NCBI GenBank assembly: GCA_019054805.1
Contig: JAHQIY010000004.1
Location: 8,502,501-8,566,500, forward strand
From: Brachionus manjavacas
Lineage: Eukaryota > Rotifera > Eurotatoria > Ploima > Brachionidae
DNA length: 64,000 nucleotides
Direction of reading: 5' to 3'
Shown: piece by piece, positions 9,346 to 20,653 of the stretch
Position numbering within the stretch: the stretch's first letter is position 1
Layout: every line of letters begins with the position of its first letter
Made by a program: the position numbers and the translations under genes
Notes under the pieces: generated by a model
Told to the model about the DNA's origin: nothing
What the model saw: the letters and a program-made list of their open reading frames with translations, nothing else
Database searches by the model: none

Positions 9346-11663
9346 TTAATTTTTGAGTAAACGAGCTCTCATTGACTTCAAATTCTCCATGTTTCTTTTG
9401 ATTGAATCCAAGTCATAACGGGTTTTTAGCTTATTAAATTAAAAAAATTAATAATCAATTTGAATAAATTCTTATAAACAAAATTTACAGTTTTGGCGCT
9501 CATTCTGTGCACTCGGTCAACCACACCACCATTGTCTACCAGCCATTCTCTTGAGTTTTCAATAGAATAACGATTATCGGCAATTTTATCAGCACACTCG
9601 TCATTCAAACGTTTGTACTCTCTTTAATTAAATTAATAAACTAATAAACTAATTTAAAATTTTTTCAATCTTACTTTCCTCTCTCGATTTCGTCCTCGCA
9701 TCTCCAGTGGCTTGGCTTGTGGTCAACAGCGCGACTCAAGCCGTCGTATTTGACACCTACATCGGTAATGTGATTTCTCTCTACCCAAACATACTTTAAC
9801 CAAAATTGCATAAATTTTTCCAAGCAAAAAACCCAACTCTTTTTTTTTCAAACATTACCTCGTTTGTGTAGTGGTCTCTGAATTTGCTTCGGTCAATTAC
9901 TTCGCCTGACAAACCGTCCGGATTATTGGCCACGTATTGCATTTCTGTTTATTATTTAATTAAAATTAAAAATCTAATCATCAAATTTAATTTAAATCAA
10001 CAAGAAAAAAATTCAATTTTTTATTCAAAAAAATGAAAAAACAGATTCATAGAATGGAAGCTAGTCTGTTTTGAGTTTACTTAAATACACTTTGCCTGCT
10101 TTGAGCTTAGCTTTGCATGATTAAACCAACACTAAAAAAATAATTGTTTATTATTTATCCGCAGCACCTAGCAATCTGGATACTTTTGTTTTAGAGTTTT
10201 CGGTGTATTAATTAGTAAATATTTGCATTAAGATGAAGGCTCTAGCTTGGCTGGGGCCAAGTTGGAAAATTTTATCCAAATCTAATTATTTAATTCGCCA
10301 AGTTCGAATAGAAACAAAAAAACGGGAGTTTTATATAGTTTCAGGGAGATGGTAAAGATTTCGTAATACTCCAACTCAATTGATTATTACTGAAAAGCAT
10401 AATAGAACTTATTCGCTTCTTATTGGCAAAACCAATAGTATAGACTAGCATAAATAAAGATAAGATAGAAAAGCAGAGCTTTCGAGTTACATAAGCCTAA
10501 TGGAATTATTATTCGATGTGTTCTCTTGGTAGGCTTAAGCCATATTAAGAAATTATCTATTCGCGTTCAATAGAATAAACATTAATCTAGTAGATGGATC
10601 GCATTACCACTGCTGATTTTAATGCAACAACCAAAAACTCAAATCAAATAGATTAAAGCTTTGAATTGGAAATTTTTCATATAATTAAGTACAATTTAGG
10701 ATAAACTAAAAATTGTAATAATGCTTACTTTAATTGCATTTGGAAAAAATCAGGTCGGAATATTTAAAAATAATTTTTGATTTTTTGATCTTGATATAAA
10801 TACCTAACTTAATAAATTGTTTATATTGCTTGAAAAAAATTTGCTTATTTTGACTTTTTCATTATTTAGCTTTACAATTGACCAATTTTCCAGAAAAGAA
10901 AAAAGAATCGATCTGTAATCGTGGCAGTCTGCTTGCTTCGGAAATTCAACTTTTGGAGGAAAAAAATTAACAAAGCTTAAAATCTGTTCTATTTATCTTA
11001 ATAATTAAAATACGAAATAAACTTTTTTGCACAACAACAAAAAATTCTCTCTCTCTTTATTTGTTTACCTGTTTTGGCTCTTTGTTGCCTCTCTTGATCT
11101 CTTTTTTGTTGCCTGTTCAGCAATTGGGCCGAAGCATTCTGGTACTGAAGCTCTTGAGCAAGATTGGCAGCAACACTAGCAGCGCGGCGATTAGCAATCA
11201 GCGACTCGAAGGCCTGCGAAGCACTGTTCGGAACATATCTATCCACAGATGACCGCGAGGGAAATCCAACACTGGTTCCGCGGGTTTTCCTGGCAGTTGA
11301 CTTGGCGCGGCGCGCTAGATGACGGCTGGCAAAGCCCACGGCCGGGATTCCGCGCGATTCATAGCGGAATATCAGCTTCTCGCGGTCTTCATACTCTGGC
11401 TCGTGGTCGAAGTAAGATCTGGCTCTGGAGGCGCTCTCCCTGATCGGCGCCACTGGCGGCAGGCTCTCATTGCCATAATTTAATCTGTCTATTTCCTCAT
11501 TTAGGATGTTCATGAAGCCTCTTCTGTCCACAATGGCGTCAATGTCGCTTTGTCTCATGCGGCGCACCGAATCCAAGCTAGTGAAGCCATCTTCCAAAAA
11601 ACTGTCATACAAATCCTCCAAACCGATGGAGTACAACCATTCTTCTACTTCTGAGCGGAACAT
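9346..11663 (-). CDS. SAM-domain protein, five exons, 338 aa
   Basis: Exons, all with GT-AG borders and consistent phase: 11663-11069, 9944-9859, 9793-9675, 9621-9489 and 9429-9346, the last ending in TAA. Residues about 5-62 form a sterile alpha motif (EEWLYSIGLEDLYDSFLEDG then an Asp/Ile-rich helix 5 region), which usually mediates protein-protein contacts or oligomers. A basic, low-complexity middle (about 65-198) is followed by a compact charged C-terminal part with the segments VERNHITDVGVKYDGLSRAV and SREWLVDNGGVVDRVHRMSA. I do not recognise that C-terminal family. No signal peptide or membrane segment is seen, so a cytosolic or cytoskeletal role is likely. Intron 1 is long (1,124 nt), the others 53-65 nt. 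Exons 2-5 could not be found as single ORFs; they rest on splice phase and coding appearance. Confidence 0.8.
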
Positions 11664-14105
11664 TTTCTAGTGAAAATTGTATATCTAAATTAGAACTAGC
11701 AATCCAAATTAATATTAAACTTCCTTCTAGTTGAATATTAATACTCAGACATTATTGGAACTAAGTAGCAAAATATTCAGGTTTTATACAAACTTTAATT
11801 AATTAACAAGACATTCTAGAGTTTCTAAATGCCTACTAAATAACAACTATTTTCTTTTTTAAAACTATTATAGCGTACCTTCGGAATAAAACCCAATTGA
11901 TGCTGATTATCTTGGAAGAGAAAAGAAAAACTCTAAGAAGAATGCTCAGTGATAACAATTGAAGAAAGCAAATTACATCATTTTAACATAAACCAGCTTA
12001 AGCTTTTTATTCCACACATTTAAGCCAATCATCATTTGCAGAGCCCTAATTAGAGAAATGCTTGATGCCATCTGAATACATTACCATATTTTCATATAAA
12101 TAAACAATTAACATATACATCTAGTGTGGGATTAGACAAAGCTTGGCAAATTTGAATGTTTTTTTCTGATCCTCTACCAATGTTTTTGTTCTTCTTCATA
12201 TTTGCTGCTTTTATTAACAAAAATATAAACTTATTTATACACTCTGAAAGCTTTGGTCTATTATTACCAAACTGATTATTTATTCTTGAATAAAACAAAT
12301 AGTTAATTTTATTTTCGGATCGAATCGTTAACCTTCAAGTTTATTATTAAGAGAATATAAAGCAAAACAAGAGTCGGGTGAACATATCTATTTGATTTGA
12401 TTCTAGGCTGCTCTTAAAATAATTTTGTACTAAAATTTTTAATTTCATTTATGTTATGTAATGTTTAAAAATTATTAAATGTAAAACTTGAGCATAGCTT
12501 TTTTTAATTGCGCTCTCGATCAGGAGCCATGGAATATTCATTGAAAAATATTATGCAATTAGTTAGATGGTGTCAATTTGCCAAGCTTTGCTTGTGTTAT
12601 TCAACTATTTTAGGAATAATCTGAATGTAAACATCTTGAATAATGGATGAGCCAAAAGTTTTCGAAAAATATTTAGACATATTTCCAACACCAACATATG
12701 TTCTACTTCAAAATTTTTCTCTGAATTGAATAATTTGTTGGCTTATAAAAACAATTTTTCGAATCAAATAATTTCAAACAACTTATCTATTTGATTTATT
12801 CATTTATTGCTGATTAAGAGGGATAGAAAGTTGTTGCAGAACCTGTGGTTTGAACTAAAATTAGCAAAGATTTAAATATTCCTCTGGCAAATTCTAATTG
12901 CACTCTTTTGAAAGAAAAATGGTCTATCTAAGAACGCATAGATTGATTTGGTTTAATTCAATCTGCTCTTGTTTTTCAAACCATGAAACTCAATACTCAA
13001 GGATCTTATTTATTATTTAAAAGTTTTTTTTTGTTATCAATAATAACTTACAAATGATAAAAGATTTTTTTATCTAGTGAATCAATCAATACCTTATTGA
13101 TCCAAAGTAAAAAAATTATGAAAAGAGGCTAAAGAAAAGCGACCAAGCTCAAAGAGAGAAATCATGCAAAGAAAGGCACACTTAATTGGAACGAATGAGC
13201 TCAGAATAGCATACCAACTAGGCATGGTCATTTGCAATAGTTTAAAATAGTATATGATATTAAGTCAATTTTTTTATGAAAATTATTTTGAATGTAGAAT
13301 GTTTTAATTGATTAGAATTATTAATAAAAATATACCCATTTCTTTTCAAGTTATAAAGCTTTTTCGATCTGAAAAGAGCAATAGTAACAGTGTCAGAAAC
13401 TTAATGTGATAAAATTATTTTATTCTTACGTATCTTAAGAATTTAAGTCTTTTTTTCACTTTTAAAATAAAGAAAATTTCGACTTGTCTAGAATTTCAAT
13501 TGCTTCAATTTCTGTGATATAGTGCGCTTTTCGACTTATTACTCACTAACAGGTAAAAAATTTACGATTTTTTTCTTTAATTCGCCAAATATTTATAGCT
13601 TTAAAAAAAAATAAAAACATTGGGTATCTGAATGTTAATCAAAAATTTATCATCCTATGGCTCTAAAAGAAAAATATTAAATGGAGTGAAAAACTTTTTT
13701 ATTGTAAGAAAGCATTGGTAATGTTGTGTATGGTAATGTAAAATCAGAATGGTTTGATGTTTCAAGTGGTGTTTCACAAGGATCGGTTATTGCGTCTTTA
13801 TGATTTATCTGACCCGATGAATTTTTGACACGACATTGGAAAAAGCATTTAAAATGGCTATTTTAAGTGACAAAACTATTGATTTAGTATAAAAATGTTA
13901 AGAAAATAAATTTTTATTAATCTTTATCAAAATCACATGACCACAGTTATGCAACTAATTATTTAGAAAAACGAAATTCAAAATACAATTTATTTCAAAA
14001 TTTTTATAAATCTTTACAAGACTTGCATTTTCTGTTCTTCTAAACAGACCCTAAAAATTGCTTTTTCACATTTAATTTGTTTTAATTTCTTTGCATAAAC
14101 AAATT
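11664..14105. other. Intergenic stretch between SAM gene and next minus-strand gene
   Basis: AT-rich DNA upstream of the SAM-domain gene, so it probably holds its promoter, but I see no defined TATA or initiator. The only identifiable item is the LINE scrap listed at 13732-13800. Confidence 0.5.
13732..13800 (+). pseudogene. LINE reverse-transcriptase scrap (motif B region)
   Basis: Twenty-three codons read WFDVSSGVSQGSVI, matching the VxxGVPQGSVLGPLLF block of LINE RTs. The next bases hit a stop and the upstream frame is broken. It is a short decayed fragment of a LINE. Confidence 0.5.
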
Positions 14106-14479
14106 TTACATTTTTTTCTTGTAATTGGAGTCATCATAATCTTGATCTTCATAATCTGACGAATTAATTAATTTTGTTTGTGGCTGATATTCTTCATCAC
14201 TCTCGTTTTCATTATTTATTTCCTGGTCGGATCAAGTCAAAAACCAAAAATGACACGACTCGTGATAAAAAGATAATTTTTTTGCACGAAAAAATTTTTT
14301 TTAACTAATTTCTTTATTTTTATATTCATTTTAAGCAAACAATAATAAAAATTAAAAAAAAATTTGCTCAGAAACATTGAGAGAATTGCTGGGCACATCA
14401 CTTACCAAATCAATCTTTTGGTTCAGAATTTTTCTGAACAAATGAGGTTTTTTGGTGCCTGCTGGCAATTGAAGAAGTC
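14106..14479 (-). CDS. 3' exons of an unidentified gene (partial)
   Basis: The last exon (14222-14106, 38 codons plus TAA) encodes an acidic, Tyr/Asp-rich tail ending in NYKKKM. It follows a CAG acceptor. The preceding exon ends at 14406 with a strong donor (TTG then GTAAGT) in matching phase and encodes LLQLPAGTKKPHLFRKILNQ. That exon may start at the acceptor ending 14480, or continue upstream in a frame that stays open to about 14590 but becomes Asn/Lys-rich. I do not recognise the protein and could not place its 5' exons. It lies downstream of DNAJC17 on the same strand, about 0.6 kb away. Confidence 0.45.
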
Positions 14480-15053
14480 CTTTTAAATTAATTAAATATT
14501 TATTTTTACTTTTATTTATGCTAAAGCATCCATTGATCAATTTATTTTGGCTTGTGTCGTTTTTATTATAATTTAATAATAATAATAAAATTAATCTACT
14601 CAGGACAGATCATTTCTACAAAAATAATCAGAAACTATCTGAAAATTGCGTCGCCAAAATAAATTAGTAAAATAAATTTTAATAACTTTATGCTGGGCAA
14701 TTATATGTTAAATACTAAAATAAAATATTTTCCAATTTCACAGAAATTATTTGACTTTAAAAAAATTAATATCTAATTAATTTCAGTAATTTTGAAGCTA
14801 TTAGGATTTCTTTTTCTCTTTAAGCTTACTAAATGTCTTGATAAGAAATGGAACATTGAAACACATTAAAAGGTAATTTACTATTTTTAGCATTAAAATG
14901 GATAAGGCAAAATTATTAAGAGGCAAAAAGAAAATTTATGCAGCTTCCATAATGGAAAAAAATTTGAATCTTAAAGTAAAATAATTTTTAAAAAAAAATT
15001 TTTAATTTCAATTATAAAACAAAAAAGCAAATTTACATTAAAAAAATATTTCA

Positions 15054-15962
15054 TTAGCTGGAAGCTGCCTTTAATTTTTTCAAAATTTCCATTTCCATAT
15101 CTTCGAAACTTTTTGCGGACTCTGAATTGGAAAAGGTATCCAATTGTACATGATCTCTTTCATTCAAATTTTGCTGAGATGTATTTTTATCCAAATCACC
15201 TAATATTTTAACACACAATCCATAACTGTTTTCAAGATTAGACTCGTCATGATAACATCTAAGCGCTGCATCTTTGTCTTTATACTCTAGAATAGCTGAT
15301 TTTTTACTCATTACCAAAACTTCAATTTGTCCATATTTTGAAAACAAATGCTCCAATAAACTTTGATCAAACTTAATTTTACAACTTTCTTTGGAACTGT
15401 TTGGTAATGTGATTTTTATTCTCGGAACAGGCCCTTGAACATTTTCTTTAGGATATTTTACTTCATTCTCTTTCGATCGCTTTTTTTCCTTTCTTATTTG
15501 CTGGTTAATAAAATTCATCTCCTCTTCTAACAATTTACTGCCTTCTTTCCGTAAGCGGTCAACTTCTTTTTGTAACCATTCTTCTTCTCTGCTTTTTTTT
15601 AGTACATCGACTTTTTTTTCAAAGTTTTCTTTGGCGGCAGCCTCTCTTTTTTCCAAATCTTCTTTCAACTTGCGCCTTTTTTCGTCCAGCATCGCATCCC
15701 GCTTCGCCTTTTCCCGTTTTTGACGCCTGACTGCATCGTAAGCAGCTCGTGCTGTCTTATCAGCTAAAATTTCAAATGCTTTTCCTAATTCTACGAATTT
15801 TTTCTCAGCTTCTTCTTTGTTATTCGGATTCTTGTCCGGATGAAGTTCCAGCGCCTTCTTTCGATAAGCTTTTTTAATCAGATCTATAGAAGACTCGTCT
15901 TCTACATCGAAAAGCCTGTACAAATCAGTCTCAAGAAGTTTATTCTTTATTGCTTCACTCAT
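15054..15962 (-). CDS. DNAJC17: DnaJ homologue C17 (J domain plus RRM)
   Basis: Single-exon, 302 residues, close to the usual length of about 304 in vertebrates. The J domain covers about residues 11-78, with the HPD motif at 41-43 that stimulates Hsp70 ATPase. A long charged helical region (about 80-170) follows, then a degenerate RNA-recognition motif (about 178-255, PRIKITLPNSSKESCKIKFD onward). J domain, coiled coil and RRM in this order define DNAJC17, a nuclear protein tied to pre-mRNA splicing. Absence of introns is notable beside multi-exon neighbours. It is divergent from the RING-ligase gene to its right, 2.35 kb away. Confidence 0.92.
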   Translation of the reverse strand: MSEAIKNKLLETDLYRLFDVEDESSIDLIKKAYRKKALELHPDKNPNNKEEAEKKFVELGKAFEILADKTARAAYDAVRRQKREKAKRDAMLDEKRRKLKEDLEKREAAAKENFEKKVDVLKKSREEEWLQKEVDRLRKEGSKLLEEEMNFINQQIRKEKKRSKENEVKYPKENVQGPVPRIKITLPNSSKESCKIKFDQSLLEHLFSKYGQIEVLVMSKKSAILEYKDKDAALRCYHDESNLENSYGLCVKILGDLDKNTSQQNLNERDHVQLDTFSNSESAKSFEDMEMEILKKLKAASS

Positions 15963-18310
15963 TTTACAATTTTTTTTTTTAAATAATTTTTTTCTTTAAT
16001 CAATTTATAATCAAAATTTTTGCATACACTAAGAAAATTTTTCGCCAATTTTTTAATATCAAAAATTTCACTCAAATTTGAAATTAATAAATTTAACAAT
16101 AATGCAGCATTCTGATTACTTTTCTTTTAAAGTTAATTTTTAGATCTTTATAAGTGATATACACTAAGGGATATATACTGTTGAATTGGGACAATTCCTC
16201 AAGAGGTGGCTTTGCTCGATTACCAAAAGAGTAATTACTAGCATTATATAAAAATAATAAAAAAATTAAAAAAAAAGAAAGAAAACGACTGAGAAATTTT
16301 TTTTAACTAAATATTATCATTTTTCTAAACTAAAAGAGAGCGACCTAAAAATTCTCTTGTGACAAAAAAATAATTAATTAAAAAAGTTCCAGTTAAAAAA
16401 AAAAATTAAAGTAAAAATTAAGTCTATTAAACATTATCTCTTCTAAACAGTTTAGACGAATTAATAAAGCCATGATCATGGTCCTCTTCTTTCCGAATTA
16501 ATGGCACATTTAAAATATTTTTTAATTCCATTCAACATTTTTTATTCTTTTTAAAAAAAGTAGTTTACAATTGTTATTTTGTTAAATGCAAGAATTTTTG
16601 TTTCAAAAAAGTATTTTCAGATAAGTGATAAAAAAGTGAAATTAGTGCTAGAAAGAATTTCAAGCCAAAGAAAATTATATTATTTAATGTAAAAATTAAC
16701 CAAAAAAATATATTAAAAAAATTCTGAAATTTATATTTTATATTTTGTATTTTATTTTTAGAACCATTTAAAAAATTTAACTAGACTTGTTGAAAAGCCA
16801 CAAGTCGAGTAACAGTCTTTGAGTTGTGGAAAAAATTTAATATCTTATATTTTAGATAATTTTTTTTTTACTTTTCGGCCAAAATTTCATTTGACATATA
16901 GACGTTTCTTATTCGTATGGTCATTTTCATTAATTTAAAAAATAATTTACACAATGGTTTAATCATTTTTTTTAATTTTGATTTTTTCTTCTGAATAAAA
17001 AAAAAAGTCTAAAATTTAGTCACTGAATCAGCATCTAATAAAATAGTTAAAATCGATCAGAGATACTAAGATACTTAAATTTTTCAGAAATTTTTTAAAA
17101 ATAATTATTGATTAAATTTTTAATCTAAATTCGAAATTTTTACCATAGTAATAAAAATGATAAAGCAAACCTTTGGACTAAAAATAAACAGAAAATAATA
17201 CGAGCCAGATGCTACGACAGCATATTGGCGACACATTTTAGTTTTTTCATTTCAAAATAAACAAATAGATATGCTTTTAAATAAATATTCTAAATTGACT
17301 ATTTATTTTATTTCTTAACACCTAAAACGCTTATTACAACTACTTTTTATTTTATTGAATCTATTTTTTTTTTTTAATTTAGAAAATTTTAATTTCAATA
17401 TTTTATTAAAAAAATAAGTTAGATACTTTAATTATTATGAAAAATTTCAAGTCAATAAATTTTCTTGATCAAAAAACATTTTAAAAAATGACCAATTTTC
17501 TAATTCAAATTTTTTTACAAAAAGTGTAGCTTTTAAGATTTTTCAGAATAACTTCAGCAAAAATTAACAGAACAAAAAATAATTAGTAGCTTGTTTTAAT
17601 CATGATAAAATTCTCTTTAAAATGATGCATCGAAATAGCAATTTAAATTTAATATCCCTTGAGAAAAATGTCCGGTCAGAGTATTGGTCAATTCCAAGGG
17701 TTGAACATGCAAACAAAAAAATTAAAATTAAAATTTATTATTTTTAAAAACTGGATAAAATTTTTGTCAAATTTCCAAAAAATTTTTTATATTTAATCAT
17801 GATTTTCCATTTAATTGAAATTTCGGACAACCATTTCTGGACAAAGTTTATATTTAAATTTTTAAATTTATTTGAGGGTGAAAAATTTTATTTTATTTTT
17901 TTGTTTAGAGTTTATTCTAACCAAAATCAAAATTTTTCTATTAATTTTAAAAATAAATTATAATTCCAAATATTTTTTTTAAATTTAAGAAATTATTTTC
18001 TTTTATTTTTCAATTTTCTGAAATAATTGAATAATTTTTAGTACATTTTTTTGACCATCCTACTTTCTATGCCAAATTTTATCTCAAAAATTTGTTCAAC
18101 CAGGTAAGAATGAAAAGTTAGATCTAAAAATAAATATACTAGTGAACAAACATTCAAATTAGAAAAAAAATTTCATAATTTTAAAAATAATTATGATTTA
18201 AGAAATAAAGGAAAAAAATATTATCTAAGCATTCTGAAATAAAATCCAAGAAAAATTAAAGTCTCTTAGAATTAAGCAAAAAAGACCCAAATGAATTTAA
18301 ATTACTAAAA
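15963..18310. other. Divergent intergenic region between DNAJC17 and the TRC8-type ligase
   Basis: About 2.3 kb of AT-rich sequence that should hold both promoters. I see no gene, repeat or identifiable transposon in it. Confidence 0.5.
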
Positions 18311-20653
18311 ATGGAGCAACGACCAAACCAAAGAGTTGATCCAAATTATCCGCGCCGATTTTCGTCTTACTTTAACCAATTTATTTCGAATAATCGCTCA
18401 ATATTCAGGAATGTGGCAATCATTTTCCTACGATTACCAAGCGTACTAGTAGCTGATCTGGTCCTGATCAATAGCAATCAAATAGTTGAATATTTCGAAT
18501 CCAATTTGACCCAGAGCCTAAGCTCCTTAATGGTTTACTTTGTTTCCAAATTTCTTCTACTTCTTATTTTATTTTTTTGTCTTCTTCTTTTTGTTCTAAC
18601 TCCCCATAACGTTATTCGCATGTACAACATTTTCGGTCTAGTTTCCCAGCCATTTATGTTCACTTACTTGATAGAGTCAACTCCTCGAGATCAATCTATA
18701 TTTTATCACTCTCTCAAAATACCAAGACTGTTTTTGATTTTTTTAATCTACACTCTCACCGCCACATTGACCATCTTTTTCTATTATCAGACCTATTACA
18801 AGTTTATTCTGGATAAATACGAAATATACCGATATTATCAACTGTACAACAGTAATGGCGAGGAATCTCATTTTTTGGAATTGCTCACAAACGATGGATA
18901 CAAAAGTATCAAAAACTTGGTTCTTCAGGACCACGAAATCAAGGGCAAAGTGCAAGAATTGAATAATTTCCTTGCCGAGACCAGATTGTTTTTCGATGCG
19001 GAACAAAACAAGCCCAACAGCCTAAGACTTTGGATCATTGTGTCATATTCTTTATTTGGATTTATTATTAATGACTGGATGGACAGAGAGGAACGAATCA
19101 ATGCCATATCACTGGGATATTTGTGTCTGCTTGGATATGATTTAATGTCTAACTTGGATCAAATGCTGCTCAGACTTTTGTTGAGGATAAAAATTTTTGC
19201 CAGAAAATTCACCAACAATTCAGCCTCTCAGTTGCCCATAAGTCTCTCAGGCGAACACATAAATGCAAAAATGGTTCTAAAGTCATATTTTTTATTCAAA
19301 ATAATAATTTTTATTCTGAATTTTCTAAAACATAAAAATTATTACATCAGTCTTGATCAACAATTACCTTCAATTAATCAATCTAATTCTCTTTTTTTAC
19401 AGCTTAAGTCGTATTTTTTCAACGGCATAGAAAAAAGTCAGCAAGAAAACAGTCCATCGTATGAGAATTTCCTCTACGCTTCTACTTGGTCACAGCTGGT
19501 TTCACTGTTTGACAAGCCACTGGAATACAGCAATCAAGTTGAAATAAAGCTTTGGACCAAAATTTTGGTATTTATCAAATTTTTGATTTTTAATCAAACT
19601 TGCTCGGTCATTTCACTCTTATCGACAACCATAATTATTTCTTATAAATTCAGGCTGATTGGGCTCTATCTGCGAAGGCTCATTTATTCAGAAGAAAGCT
19701 TGACAAGTGGACAAAATTCCGAAGACTTGAGCAACGTGGGCGAAGTGACCGGAATTTTGTTCTTTCTCCTAAGCCTTCAGTCCAGCATCACGTCCCTTTC
19801 AGGCTATGAACGGATAGAAAAATTCTACAAAAACTACTCCCTACTTTTCATAGCTGTGCTGCATTATTTTCACACAAGCTTGGACATCAAGCTAAGACGT
19901 CTGAGCAATGTAGCTTGGAACGAACAGCACAAGCGTTTGATGAAAATAAGTTTTGTAATGATACTAACGCCCTCTATTCTAATAATTCTTTCATTAAAAT
20001 ACTTTGAATTCTCCACATGGCTTCTGTCAATGTCAGCATTCAATGCCGAACTAATCGTGAAGATGGCTGTATCTGTTTTGCTCTATTCGCTTTATATGCT
20101 GGACAGGAAGAGAGCTTTGGAAGATGAAGACATTAAGAGCGACCATGGTACAAAAGACGGAACTAGCGGCTCTATGGACAAGTTTGATGACTATATTTAC
20201 TATATAAAAGTGTTTGGTCATGTGTTTGAGTTTTTGGTTGCCATACTTTTATTTCTGAACAGTGGCTATATTTTATTGTTCGAATCTTATGGAGCAATCC
20301 GCGCCTTAATGATCCTTCTGCATGCATACTTTCATATCTGGTGCCAAGCATATTATGGATGGTTGGCTTTCAAAAATAGGCGAAAATTGGTCGAAATGTT
20401 CGATAAATTGCCTCTGTTTGATCAAGAAAATTTTGTTCAAATAATGAAAAAAAAGCATCCGGAGAAAGATGATGAAACTTTGGTTTCTAGTTATGACGAA
20501 AAGTTGACCGATAGCTGCTCCATTTGTTTCGATAGATTGTCAAGGGGAAGAGCTTTAATGACAAGATGTGATCATGTTTTTCACTATAGGTGCATTAGAA
20601 GATGGCTTAATCAGAATCAAAATTGCCCCATGTGTAAACAAGATGTTTTTTAG
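18311..20653 (+). CDS. RNF139: TRC8/RNF139-type multi-span RING E3 ubiquitin ligase
   Basis: Intronless, 780 residues, longer than human RNF139/RNF145 (about 660). Many hydrophobic segments are spread over residues about 45-690. The stretches FFLLSLQSSITSLSGYERIE, IAVLHYFH, KFDDYIYYIKVFGHVFEFLV and IRALMILLHAYFHIW match the TRC8 N-terminal membrane domain closely. A C-terminal RING-H2 (residues 736-775; CSIC, CDHVFHYRCIRRW, CPMC) supplies E2 binding and ubiquitin transfer. In animals this family sits in the ER membrane and degrades sterol-pathway and quality-control substrates. Oddities: an extra charged loop (about residues 603-625) just before the conserved FDDY block, and the protein ends five residues after the RING, without the acidic tail of the human protein. 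RNF145 is the alternative orthologue. Confidence 0.9.
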   Translation: MEQRPNQRVDPNYPRRFSSYFNQFISNNRSIFRNVAIIFLRLPSVLVADLVLINSNQIVEYFESNLTQSLSSLMVYFVSKFLLLLILFFCLLLFVLTPHNVIRMYNIFGLVSQPFMFTYLIESTPRDQSIFYHSLKIPRLFLIFLIYTLTATLTIFFYYQTYYKFILDKYEIYRYYQLYNSNGEESHFLELLTNDGYKSIKNLVLQDHEIKGKVQELNNFLAETRLFFDAEQNKPNSLRLWIIVSYSLFGFIINDWMDREERINAISLGYLCLLGYDLMSNLDQMLLRLLLRIKIFARKFTNNSASQLPISLSGEHINAKMVLKSYFLFKIIIFILNFLKHKNYYISLDQQLPSINQSNSLFLQLKSYFFNGIEKSQQENSPSYENFLYASTWSQLVSLFDKPLEYSNQVEIKLWTKILVFIKFLIFNQTCSVISLLSTTIIISYKFRLIGLYLRRLIYSEESLTSGQNSEDLSNVGEVTGILFFLLSLQSSITSLSGYERIEKFYKNYSLLFIAVLHYFHTSLDIKLRRLSNVAWNEQHKRLMKISFVMILTPSILIILSLKYFEFSTWLLSMSAFNAELIVKMAVSVLLYSLYMLDRKRALEDEDIKSDHGTKDGTSGSMDKFDDYIYYIKVFGHVFEFLVAILLFLNSGYILLFESYGAIRALMILLHAYFHIWCQAYYGWLAFKNRRKLVEMFDKLPLFDQENFVQIMKKKHPEKDDETLVSSYDEKLTDSCSICFDRLSRGRALMTRCDHVFHYRCIRRWLNQNQNCPMCKQDVF

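Noticed and set aside
14840-14982. Plus-strand coding-like blocks (LLNVLIRNGTLKHI, then MDKAKLLRGKKKIYAASIME) separated by an 18-base GT...AG gap
   Set aside because: Eighteen bases is far below any animal intron, and reading through the gap meets a stop. No upstream exon fits.
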